A stretch of 64,000 nucleotides of DNA, taken from positions 229,651,005 to 229,715,004 of the forward strand of contig CM077034.1 of assembly GCA_039090855.1 (NCBI GenBank). Direction: 5' to 3'. Positions within the stretch are counted from its first letter, which is position 1. Each line of letters starts with the position of its first letter. Below the pieces are notes generated by a model. That model searched no databases and had not been told where the DNA came from. It saw only the letters and a program-made list of their open reading frames with translations. A program made the position numbers and the translations under genes. The stretch comes from Macrothele yani (Eukaryota; Arthropoda; Arachnida; Araneae; Macrothelidae). Of this stretch, positions 1 to 10,074 are shown one piece after another.

Positions 1-1048
1 CGAGAAATTATAATTTGTTTTGGTTTGTTATTCGAAATAAGTCCCTCCGGCTTCAATACACTTGTTACAGCGATTTAATAATGACTCGAATGCCTGTTCC
101 AGTTCACTTTGCGGAATTGCCTCCAAAGCACGCGTCGAAGCTGTTTGTATAGTCAAAATATCATCAAAATAACACCCTTTTAACGTCATTTTAAGTTTTG
201 GGAACAAAGAAAAGTCGCAGGGTGCTAAATCAGGCGAATACGGTGGATGATTCAACACACACATGTTATTTTTCGCCAAAAATCTACAAACAAGAAGTGA
301 GGTGTGACTGGGTGCATTATCGTGCAACAAACACCAACTGTTTTCATCCCGATATTCTGGACGAATGCGACGAATTCTGCCCACCAAACGCCTCAAAACA
401 TTTAAATAAAACTCACCAGTAATTGTTTGTCAACTTGGAACAAATTCTTTGTGGATAATACCCTTACTATCGAAGAATGTAATGAGCATTGTTTTGATTT
501 TCGATGGAACTTTTCTTGTTTTTGGCTTGTGGGGAGTTTTTTGACTTCCATTCCGCACTTTGTCGCTTTGTTTCAGGATCATATTGAAAACACCATGTTT
601 CATCACCTGTAACAATCGATTTTAAGAAGTTAGGATCATTTTCAGCGGCTGAAATGATGTCTCTGCAATGGGCACTTCTCCTTGATTTTTGTTCATTGGT
701 TAACGTGTGTGGAACAAATTTAGCACAGACTTTTGTTTTGCCCAAATCTTCATGCAGGATGGTTCGAATCGTTTCTTTGTTGATGTTTAAAGACTCTTCC
801 ATCATTCTTAGTGACGCACATCGATTGTTTGCCACGAAATCACGCACTTTTTCAATAATCTCAGGTGTCCTAGATGAACTTGGTCTTCCGGTATGCTTAT
901 CATCTTCTAGCGTCCAAAAAAACGTTTGTGCCACAGGAAAACATTTGATCTACTTAAACAAAACTCACCGTAAACTTGTTTCATCATTTGGTACGTAGGC
1001 ACTTTTACCAAGTTTTGCATTAAATTTAATAACCGCCCTTTGTTCCAT
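1..1048 (-). mobile_element. Mariner-family (Tc1/mariner) DNA transposon, degenerate and cut by the window edge
   Basis: The minus strand carries the remains of a mariner element, a cut-and-paste DNA transposon that inserts at TA dinucleotides. The assignment rests on the transposase remnant at 28-1048, whose last two catalytic Asp residues are separated by exactly 34 residues, the mariner hallmark. Only 27 bases lie beyond the transposase stop before the window ends, so the 3' terminal inverted repeat is outside. Upstream of the transposase start I could not recognise a 5' terminal inverted repeat. Mariner leaders are usually one to two hundred bases, so the true right end probably lies between 1100 and 1230, but it is not fixed here. 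The element is non-autonomous as it stands. Confidence 0.93.
28..1048 (-). pseudogene. Mariner transposase pseudogene with frameshifts and an internal stop
   Basis: An intact enzyme would bind the element's terminal repeats and carry out DNA cleavage and strand transfer in the nucleus. The start is the ATG at 1048-1046 (MEQRAVIKFNAKLG, typical of mariner N termini); the stop is TAA at 30-28. The 1021-bp span matches the usual length of about 345 residues. Read in pieces: the N-terminal helix-turn-helix begins in one frame to about 998; a second frame runs from 996 to about 916 (VYGEFC, FLWHKRF); a third covers about 918-530 with the second helix-turn-helix (RTPEIIEKVRDFVANNR) and the first catalytic Asp in TGDETW (codon 604-602). 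A last frame covers about 527-28, interrupted by TGA at 432-430. The second Asp is in HDNAPSH (321-319) and the third in SPDLAPCDF (216-214), giving D34D. Frame changes fall near 997, at a seven-base A run on the plus strand (916-922), and near 527-534. The catalytic residues remain but the protein cannot be made. Confidence 0.95.
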
Positions 1049-1232
1049 CTTAATAATTGAACATGAAAAAAATGTGACTTCTCTAATGAACGGCCGTTTC
1101 GTTTGAGTTACTTTAACAACTGCGCAGTACTTTTGGCAGAAAGCAAGCAGATGGTCACGGTTTATAACGCATTCGCGATTACACTGGTGGCGCCACCGTA
1201 GGCTGAAATCTAGCGCCAGTCTTAAAAATTCT
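1049..1232. other. Non-coding flank of the transposase, with a 12-bp perfect palindrome
   Basis: This stretch probably contains the mariner leader and the boundary with host DNA, but no convincing terminal repeat is visible. At 1186-1197 lies GGTGGCGCCACC, which equals its own reverse complement. GCGCC or GGCGC recurs close by, near 1214 and 1235. A plus-strand frame is open from 1107 through this region into the next ORF, but it has no ATG here. No promoter element could be assigned. Confidence 0.4.
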
Positions 1233-1577
1233 TTGGCGCACTGTGTACACGGTTTCGGTATCCGCGTTTTCGGATTTAGGCGCTTCAGTGGTGATTTGAG
1301 CAATGAGGAGCTGAGGACTATCATTGAGGACAATAACAAACGAAGCAACATATTTCAAGGAAGTTCAGCCTGCAATAAAGCTTACAACAAATTAAAAAAA
1401 AAAAAAATGGCAGAGGATTTCCGAATGGTCGACGCTTCAATGACAATTTTTGGAGACCATGATCCTGAAATAGTGAGAAGTGCTAAAGTGAAGAGAGAAG
1501 TCAAACATATTCTGAAATGTTACAAAGAGTTGAACAGTCAAATAGATGCTGAAGAAAACTCCACAGTCAACAATTAA
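1233..1577 (+). CDS. Unrecognised ORF; possible terminal exon or gene remnant
   Basis: I do not recognise this protein. The frame is open from 1107 to the TAA at 1575-1577, but position 1233 is TTG, so the conventional start is not an ATG. The first in-frame ATG is at 1407-1409, directly after an A14 run, and would give 56 residues beginning MAEDFRMVDASMTIF. Residues before and after the A run both look protein-like: SGDLSNEELRTIIEDNN upstream, and a charged, helix-prone stretch downstream (KVKREVKHILKCYKEL) that could form a short coiled coil. The A run is read as a Lys tract. An AG at 1287-1288 in CGCTTCAG could be a splice acceptor, which would make this the last exon of a gene whose other exons lie elsewhere. 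It could equally be a dead fragment or part of an unlisted transposon. No membrane segment or signal peptide is seen. Confidence 0.3.
   Translation: MAHCVHGFGIRVFGFRRFSGDLSNEELRTIIEDNNKRSNIFQGSSACNKAYNKLKKKKMAEDFRMVDASMTIFGDHDPEIVRSAKVKREVKHILKCYKELNSQIDAEENSTVNN
1374..1407 (+). repeat. AATAAA signal followed by an A14 tract
   Basis: AATAAA occupies 1374-1379 and an uninterrupted run of 14 A occupies 1394-1407, a spacing of 14 bases. This resembles the 3' end of a retroposed polyadenylated transcript. It may also be chance, because the surrounding frame stays open across it. TGGCAGA occurs right after the run (1408-1414) and again at 1134-1140, which could be a short target-site duplication, but seven bases is weak support. 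Confidence 0.35.
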
Positions 1578-1585
1578 ACATTTTT

Positions 1586-1646
1586 TGATGTTGCAGTCAG
1601 CGCAGTTCCTCTTTCCATCAGATGAACTGAACTGACTGCAACATCA
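1586..1646. repeat. Strong inverted repeat able to form a hairpin
   Basis: TGATGTTGCAGTCAG (1586-1600) is the exact reverse complement of 1632-1646. After a two-base mismatch on each side, CAGTTC (1603-1608) pairs with GAACTG (1624-1629), leaving a loop of about 15 bases (1609-1623). The arm begins nine bases after the stop codon of the preceding ORF. It could be a 3' untranslated hairpin, a small palindromic repeat, or a remnant of a miniature inverted-repeat element. No target-site duplication was found around it. Confidence 0.75.
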
Positions 1647-1731
1647 TCAGAACCTTCTGATATGATGAGGCAGAAGCTTACTGCTGTATTTAAGATGTGA
1701 AATTGGACTTTCTAAATTTACAGGGGACTCA
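1647..1731. other. Short unique spacer between the hairpin and the satellite array
   Basis: No gene is seen. The sequence from about 1707 to 1722 (CTTTCTAAATTTACAG) resembles a 3' splice acceptor on the plus strand, but no exon follows, because satellite DNA begins ten bases later. Bases 1723-1731 do not match the satellite monomer end (CTCTAGTA), so the array edge is sharp. Confidence 0.4.
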
Positions 1732-1928
1732 GATCAGATCAGATCGTATGTAGAGGATTTTTGGAAGAGGGTGTCTGACCCCAGGTCTTAAACAACCCTT
1801 AGAAATAGGAAGCTAGGAGATTTGGGCTAGAGTGCCCGATAGGAAAGGGACACGGAAGCGAGGTAGAAGACGCCCTTATTTACTATCGGGGTCAGAAGGC
1901 TTAACGTGCCCATTCAATGCTCTAGTAG
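1732..1928. repeat. Edge monomer of the satellite array
   Basis: This is the first recognisable monomer. It differs from the consensus at ATCGTATG instead of ATCATATG, and at ATTTTTGGAAGAGGGTG instead of the usual ATTTTAGGAAGGGAGTG. The rest is close to consensus, so the edge is only mildly diverged. The next monomer begins at 1929. Confidence 0.85.
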
Positions 1929-2399
1929 ATCAGATCTGATCATATGTAGAGGATTTTAGAAAGGGAGTGTCTGACCCCAGGTCTTAAACAACCCTTAGAA
2001 ATAGGAAGCTAGGAGATTTGGGCTAGAGTGCCCGATAGGAAAGGGACACGGAAGCGAGGTAGAAGACGCCCTTATTTACTATCGGGGTCAGAAGGCTTAA
2101 CGTGCCCATTCAATGCTCTAGTAGATCAGATCATATGTAGAGGATTTTAGGAAGGGAGTGTCTGACCCCAGGTCTTAAACAACCCTTAGAAATAGGAAGC
2201 TAGGAGATTTGGGCTAGGGTGCCCGATAAGAAAGTGACACGGAAGCGAGATAGAAGACGCCCTTATTTACTACCGGGGGTCAGAAGGGCTTAACGTGCCC
2301 ATTCAATGCTCTAGTAGATCAGATCTGATCATATGTAGAGGATTTTAGGAAGGGAGTGTCTGACCCCAGGTCTTAAACAACCCTTAGAAATAGGAAGCT

Positions 2400-5300
2400 A
2401 GGAGATTTGGGCTAGAGTGCCCGATAGGAAAGGGACACGGAAGCGAGGTAGAAGACGCCCTTATTTACTATCGGGGTCAGAAGGCTTAACGTGCCCATTC
2501 AATGCTCTAGTAGATCAGATCTGATCATATGTAGAGGATTTTAGAAAGGGAGTGTCTGACCCCAGGTCTTAAACAACCCTTAGAAATAGGAAGCTAGGAG
2601 ATTTTTGCTGCAGTGCCCGATAGGAAAGTGACACGGAAGCGAGGTAGAAGACGCCCTTATTTACTACCGGGGGTCAGAAGGCTTAACGTGCCCATTCAAT
2701 GCTCTAGTAGATCAGATGAGATCATATGTAGAGGATTTTAGGAAGGGAGTGTCTGACCCCAGGTCTTAAACAACCCTTAGAAATAGGAAGCTAGGAGATT
2801 TGGGGTAGAGTGCCCGATAGGAAAGTGACACTGAAGTGAGGTAGAAGACGTCCTTATTTACTACCGGGGGTCAGAAGGCTTAACGTGTCCATTCAATGCT
2901 CTAGTAGATCAGATCTGATCATGTGTAGAGTATTTTAGGAAGGGAGTGTCTGACCCCAGGTCTTAAACAACCCTTAGAAATAGGAAGCTAGGAGATTTGG
3001 GGTAGAGTGCCCGATAGGAAAGGGACACGGAAGCGAGGTAGAAGACGCCCTTATTTACTATCGGGGTCAGAAGGCTTAACGTGCCCATTCAATGCTCTAG
3101 TAGATCAGATCACATGTAGAGGATTTTAGGAAGGAGTGTCTGACCCCAGGTCTTAAACAACCCTTAGAAATAGGAAGCTAGGAGATTTGTGCTAGAGTGC
3201 CCGATAGGAAAGTGACACGGAAGCGAGGTAGAAGACGCCCTTATTTACTACCGGGGGTCAGAAGGCTTAACGTGCCCATTCAATGCTCTAGTAGATCAGA
3301 TCTGATCATATGTAGAGGATTTTAGGAAGGGAGTGTCTGGCCCCAGGTCTTAAACAACCCTTAGAAATAGGAAGCTAGGAGATTTGGGCTAGAGTGCCCG
3401 ATAGGAAAGTGACACGGAAGCGAGGTAGAAGACGCCCTTATTTACTACCGGGGGTCAGAAGGCTTAACGTGCCCATTCAATGCTCTAGTAGATCAGATCT
3501 GATCATATGTAGAGGATTTTAGGAAGGGAGTGTCCGACCCCAGGTCTTAAACAACCCTTAGAAATAGGAAGCTAGGAGATTTGGGCTAGAGTGCCCGATA
3601 GGAAAGTGGCACGGAAGCGAGGTAGAAGACGCCCTTATTTACTACCGGGGGTCAGAAGGCTTAACGTGCCCATTCAATGCTCTAGTAGATCAGATCAGAT
3701 CATATGTAGAGGATTTTAGGAAGGGAGTGTCTGACCCCAGGTCTTAAACAACCCTTAGAAATAGGAAGCTAGGAGATTTGGTCTAGAGTGCCCGATAGGA
3801 AAGTGACACGGAAGCGAGGTAGAAGACGCCCTTATTTACTACCGGGGGTCAGAAGGCTTAACGTGCCCATTCAATGCTCTAGTAGATCAGATCAGATCTG
3901 ATCATATGTAGAGGATTTTAGGAAGGGAGTGTCTGACCCCAGGTCTTAAACAACCCTTAGAAATAGGAAGCTAGGAGATTTGGGCTAGAGTGCCCGATAG
4001 GAAAGTGACACGGAAGCGAGGTAGAAGACGCCCTTATTTACTACCGGGGGTCAGAAGGCTTAACGTGCCTATTCAATGCTCTAGTAGATCAGATCTGATC
4101 ATTTGTAGAGGATTTTAGGAAGGGAGTGTCTGACCTCAGGTCTTAAACAACCCTTAGAAATAGGAAGCTAGGAGATTTGGGCTAGAGTGCCCGATAGGAA
4201 AGTGACACGGAAGCGAGGTAGAAGACGCCCTTATTTACTACCGGGGGTCAGAAGGCTTAACGTGCCTATTCAATGCTCTAGTAGATCAGATCTGATCATA
4301 TGTAGAGGATTTTAGGAAGGGAGTGTCTGACCTCAGGTCTTAAACAACCCTTAGAAATAGGAAGCTAGGAGATTTGGGCTAGAGTGCCCGATAGGAAAGT
4401 GACACGGAAGCGAGGTAGAAGACGCCCTTATTTACTACCGGGGGTCAGAAGGCTTAACGTGCCCATTCAATGCTCTAGTAGATCAGATCAGATCATATGT
4501 AGAGGATTTTAGGAAGGGAGTGTCCGACCCCAGGTCTTAAACAACCCTTAGAAATAGGAAGCTAGGAGATTTGGGCTAGAGTGCCCGATAGGAAAGTGAC
4601 ACGGAAGCGAGGTAGAAGACGCCCTTATTTACTACCGGGGGTCAGAAGGCTTAACGTGCCCATTCAATGCTCTAGTAGATCAGATCAGATCATATGTAGA
4701 GGATTTTAGGAAGGGAGTGTCCGACCCCAGGTCTTAAACAACCCTTAGAAATAGGAAGCTAGGAGATTTGGGCTAGAGTGCCCGATAGGAAAGTGACACG
4801 GAAGCGAGGTAGAAGACGCCCTTATTTACTACCGGGGGTCAGAAGGCTTAACGTGCCCATTCAATGCTCTAGTAGATCAGATCAGATCATATGTAGAGGA
4901 TTTTAGGAAGGGAGTGTCCGACCCCAGGTCTTAAACAACCCTTAGAAATAGGAAGCTAGGAGATTTGGGCTAGAGTGCCCGATAGGAAAGTGACACGGAA
5001 GCGAGGTAGAAGACGCCCTTATTTACTACCGGGGGTCAGAAGGCTTAACGTGCCTATTCAATGCTCTAGTAGATCAGATCTGATCATATGTAGAGGATTT
5101 TAGGAAGGGAGTGTCTGACCTCAGGTCTTAAACAACCCTTAGAAATAGGAAGCTAGGAGATTTGGGCTAGAGTGCCCGATAGGAAAGTGACACGGAAGCG
5201 AGGTAGAAGACGCCCTTATTTACTACCGGGGGTCAGAAGGCTTAACGTGCCTATTCAATGCTCTAGTAGATCAGATCTGATCATATGTAGAGGATTTTAG

Positions 5301-6800
5301 GAAGGGAGTGTCCGACCCCAGGTCTTAAACAACCCTTAGAAATAGGAAGCTAGGAGATTTGGGCTAGAGTGCCCGATAGGAAAGTGGCACGGAAGCGAGG
5401 TAGAAGACGCCCTTATTTACTACCGGGGGTCAGAAGGCTTAACGTGCCCATTCAATGCTCTAGTAGATCAGATCAGATCATATGTAGAGGATTTTTGGAA
5501 GGGGGTGTCTGACCCCAGGTCTTTAACAACCCTTAGAAATAGGAAGCTAGGAGATTTGGGCTAGAGTGCCCGATAGGAAAGTGATACGGAAGCGAGGTAG
5601 AAGACGCCCTTATTTACTACCGGGGGTCAGAAGGCTTAACGTGCCTATTCAATGCTCTAGTAGATCAGATCTGATCATATGTAGAGGATTTTAGGAAGGG
5701 AGTGTCCGACCCCAGGTCTTAAACAACCCTTAGAAATAGGAAGCTAGGAGATTTGGGCTAGAGTGCCCGATAGGAAAGTAGCACGGAAGCGAGGTAGAAG
5801 ACGCCCTTATTTACTACCGGGGGTCAGAAGGCTTAACGTGCCCATTCAATGCTCTAGTAGATCAGATCAGATCATATGTAGAGGATTTTGGAAGGGGGTG
5901 TCTGACCTCAGGTCTTAAACAACCCTTAGAAATAGGAAGCTAGGAGATTTGGGCTAGAGTGTCCGATAGGAAAGTGACACGGAAGCGAGGTAGAAGACGC
6001 CCTTATTTACTACCGGGGGTCAGAAGGCTTAACGTGCCTATTCAATGCTCTAGTAGATCAGATCTGATCATATGTAGAGGATTTTAGGAAGCTAGTGTCC
6101 GACCCCAGGTCTTAAACAACCCTTAGAAATAGGAAGCTAGGAGATTTGGGCTAGAGTGCCCGATAGGAAAGTAGCACGGAAGCGAGGTAGAAGACGCCCT
6201 TATTTACTACCGGGGGTCAGAAGGCTTAACGTGCCCATTCAATGCTCTAGTAGATCAGATCTGATCATATGTAGAGGATTTTAGGAAGGGAGTGTCTGAC
6301 CTCAGGTCTTAAACAACCCTTAGAAATAGGAAGCTAGGAGATTTGGGCTAGAGTGCCCGATAGGAAAGTGACACGGAAGCGAGGTAGAAGACGCCCTTAT
6401 TTACTATCGGGGTCAGAAGGCTTAACGTGCCCATTCAATGCTCTAGTAGATCAGATCACATGTAGAGGATTTTAGGAAGGGAGTGTCTGACCCCAGGTCT
6501 TAAACAACCCTTAGAAATAGGAAGCTAGGAGATTTGTGCTAGAGTGCCCGATAGGAAAGTGACACGGAAGCGAGGTAGAAGACGCCCTTATTTACTACCG
6601 GGGGTCAGAAGGCTTAACGTGCCCATTCAATGCTCTAGTAGATCAGATCTGATCATATGTAGAGGATTTTAGGAAGGGAGTGTCTGACCCCAGGTCTTAA
6701 ACAACCCTTAGAAATAGGAAGCTAGGAGATTTGGGCTAGAGTGCCCGATAGGAAAGTGACACGGAAGCGAGGTAGAAGACGCCCTTATTTACTACCGGGG
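2400..6800. repeat. Left copy of a large satellite block repeated 7675 bp downstream
   Basis: Rare variants occur in the same order here and 7675 bp further on. They include CAGATGAGATC (near 2713), AGATCACATG (3107), GATCATTTG (4098), AGGAAGCTAGTG (6088) and ATTTGTGCTAG (6532). The pairs match to within a base or two, and the shift rises to 7680 after a 5-bp GATCA difference near 6450. Agreement fades before about 2400 and after about 6800. Confidence 0.85.
5269..6055. repeat. Four-monomer higher-order module, copy 1
   Basis: Four consecutive monomers (starts 5269, 5466, 5663, 5860) carry a characteristic order of variants: GTCCGACC with GTGGCACGG; GGAAGGGGGTG with GGTCTTTAAC and GTGATACGG; GTCCGACC with GTAGCACGG; GGAAGGGGGTG with GACCTCAGG and GTGTCCGAT. 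The last monomer lacks one T and is 196 bp long. Confidence 0.85.
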
Positions 6801-7428
6801 GTCAGAAGGCTTAACGTGCCCATTCAATGCTCTAGTAGATCAGATCTGATCATATGTAGAGGATTTTAGGAAGGGAGTGTCTGACCTCAGGTCTTAAACA
6901 ACCCTTAGAAATAGGAAGCTAGGAGATTTGGGCTAGAGTGCCCGATAGGAAAGTGACACGGAAGCGAGGTAGAAGACGCCCTTATTTACTACCGGGGGTC
7001 AGAAGGCTTAACGTGCCCATTCAATGCTCTAGTAGATCAGATCTGATCATATGTAGAGGATTTTAGGAAGGGAGTGTCTGACCTCAGGTCTTAAACAACC
7101 CTTAGAAATAGGAAGCTAGGAGATTTGGGCTAGAGTGCCCGATAGGAAAGTGACACGGAAGCGAGGTAGAAGACGCCCTTATTTACTACCGGGGGTCAGA
7201 AGGCTTAACGTGCCTATTCAATGCTCTAGTAGATCAGATCTGATCATATGTAGAGGATTTTAGGAAGGGAGTGTCTGACCTCAGGTCTTAAACAACCCTT
7301 AGAAATAGGAAGCTAGGAGATTTGGGCTAGAGTGCCCGATAGGAAAGTGACACGGAAGCGAGGTAGAAGACGCCCTTATTTACTACCGGGGGTCAGAAGG
7401 CTTAACGTGCCTATTCAATGCTCTAGTA

Positions 7429-8216
7429 GATCAGATCTGATCATATGTAGAGGATTTTAGGAAGGGAGTGTCCGACCCCAGGTCTTAAACAACCCTTAGA
7501 AATAGGAAGCTAGGAGATTTGGGCTAGAGTGCCCGATAGGAAAGTGGCACGGAAGCGAGGTAGAAGACGCCCTTATTTACTACCGGGGGTCAGAAGGCTT
7601 AACGTGCCCATTCAATGCTCTAGTAGATCAGATCAGATCATATGTAGAGGATTTTTGGAAGGGGGTGTCTGACCCCAGGTCTTTAACAACCCTTAGAAAT
7701 AGGAAGCTAGGAGATTTGGGCTAGAGTGCCCGATAGGAAAGTGATACGGAAGCGAGGTAGAAGACGCCCTTATTTACTACCGGGGGTCAGAAGGCTTAAC
7801 GTGCCTATTCAATGCTCTAGTAGATCAGATCTGATCATATGTAGAGGATTTTAGGAAGGGAGTGTCCGACCCCAGGTCTTAAACAACCCTTAGAAATAGG
7901 AAGCTAGGAGATTTGGGCTAGAGTGCCCGATAGGAAAGTAGCACGGAAGCGAGGTAGAAGACGCCCTTATTTACTACCGGGGGTCAGAAGGCTTAACGTG
8001 CCCATTCAATGCTCTAGTAGATCAGATCAGATCATATGTAGAGGATTTTTGGAAGGGGGTGTCTGACCTCAGGTCTTAAACAACCCTTAGAAATAGGAAG
8101 CTAGGAGATTTGGGCTAGAGTGTCCGATAGGAAAGTGACACGGAAGCGAGGTAGAAGACGCCCTTATTTACTACCGGGGGTCAGAAGGCTTAACGTGCCC
8201 ATTCAATGCTCTAGTA
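7429..8216. repeat. Four-monomer higher-order module, copy 2
   Basis: The variant order is the same as in the copy at 5269-6055, at a spacing of exactly 2160 bp for the first three monomers. The fourth monomer keeps the full T run (ATTTTTGG) and the GTGTCCGAT variant. Confidence 0.85.
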
Positions 8217-10074
8217 GATCAGATCTGATCATATGTAGAGGATTTTAGGAAGGGAGTGTCTGACCCCAGGTCTTAAACAACCCTTAGAAATAGGAAGCTA
8301 GGAGATTTGTGCTAGAGTGCCCGATAGGAAAGTGACACGGAAGCGAGGTAGAAGACGCCCTTATTTACTACCGGGGGTCAGAAGGCTTAACGTGCCCATT
8401 CAATGCTCTAGTAGATCAGATCTGATCATATGTAGAGGATTTTAGGAAGGGAGTGTCTGACCCCAGGTCTTAAACAACCCTTAGAAATAGGAAGCTAGGA
8501 GATTTGGGCTAGAGTGCCCGATAGGAAAGTGACACGGAAGCGAGGTAGAAGACGCCCTTATTTACTACCGGGGGTCAGAAGGCTTAACGTGCCCATTCAA
8601 TGCTCTAGTAGATCAGATCTGATCATATGTAGAGGATTTTAGGAAGGGAGTGTCTGACCTCAGGTCTTAAACAACCCTTAGAAATAGGAAGCTAGGAGAT
8701 TTGGGCTAGAGTGCCCGATAGGAAAGTGACACGGAAGCGAGGTAGAAGACGCCCTTATTTACTACCGGGGGTCAGAAGGCTTAACGTGCCCTATTCAATG
8801 CTCTAGTAGATCAGATCTGATCATATGTAGAGGATTTTAGGAAGGGAGTGTCCGACCCCAGGTCTTAAACAACCCTTAGAAATAGGAAGCTAGGAGATTT
8901 GGGCTAGAGTGCCCGATAGGAAAGTAGCACGGAAGCGAGGTAGAAGACGCCCTTATTTACTACCGGGGGTCAGAAGGCTTAACGTGCCCATTCAATGCTC
9001 TAGTAGATCAGATCAGATCATATGTAGAGGATTTTAGGAAGGGAGTGTCTGACCCCAGGTCTTAAACAACCCTTAGAAATAGGAAGCTAGGAGATTTGGT
9101 CTAGAGTGCCCGATAGGAAAGTGACACGGAAGCGAGGTAGAAGACGCCCTTATTTACTACCGGGGGTCAGAAGGCTTAACGTGCCCATTCAATGCTCTAG
9201 TAGATCAGATCTGATCATATGTAGAGGATTTTAGGAAGGGAGTGTCTGACCCCAGGTCTTAAACAACCCTTAGAAATAGGAAGCTAGGAGATTTGGGCTA
9301 GAGTGCCCGATAGGAAAGTGACACGGAAGCGAGGTAGAAGACGCCCTTATTTACTACCGGGGGTCAGAAGGCTTAACGTGCCTATTCAATGCTCTAGTAG
9401 ATCAGATCTGATCATATGTAGAGGATTTTAGGAAGGGAGTGTCCGACCCCAGGTCTTAAACAACCCTTAGAAATAGGAAGCTAGGAGATTTGGGCTAGAG
9501 TGCCCGATAGGAAAGTGACACGGAAGCGAGGTAGAAGACGCCCTTATTTACTACCGGGGGTCAGAAGGCTTAACGTGCCCTATTCAATGCTCTAGTAGAT
9601 CAGATCTGATCATATGTAGAGGATTTTAGGAAGGGAGTGTCTGACCTCAGGTCTTAAACAACCCTTAGAAATAGGAAGCTAGGAGATTTGGGCTAGAGTG
9701 CCCGATAGGAAAGTGACACGGAAGCGAGGTAGAAGACGCCCTTATTTACTACCGGGGGTCAGAAGGCTTAACGTGCCTATTCAATGCTCTAGTAGATCAG
9801 ATCTGATCATATGTAGAGGATTTTAGGAAGGGAGTGTCCGACCCCAGGTCTTAAACAACCCTTAGAAATAGGAAGCTAGGAGATTTGGGCTAGAGTGCCC
9901 GATAGGAAAGTGGCACGGAAGCGAGGTAGAAGACGCCCTTATCTACTACCGGGGTCAGAAGGCTTAACGTGCCCATTCAATGCTCTAGTAGATCAGATCA
10001 GATCATATGTAGAGGATTTTTGGAAGGGAGTGTCTGACCCCAGGTCTTAAACAACCCTTAGAAATAGGAAGCTA

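Noticed and set aside
762..771. RNA polymerase III B-box-like GGTTCGAATC
   Set aside because: It lies within the transposase coding remnant, has no matching A box at the right distance, and no tRNA or SINE fold is seen.
198..998. Plus-strand open frames opposite the transposase (198-422, 427-612, 654-998)
   Set aside because: They are antisense shadows of the transposase coding sequence and show no family features.
965..1351. Long minus-strand open frame extending the transposase N terminus upstream to 1351
   Set aside because: Only the part from the ATG at 1048 matches mariner. The upstream extension is low-complexity Leu/Ser-rich translation and begins at a non-family position.
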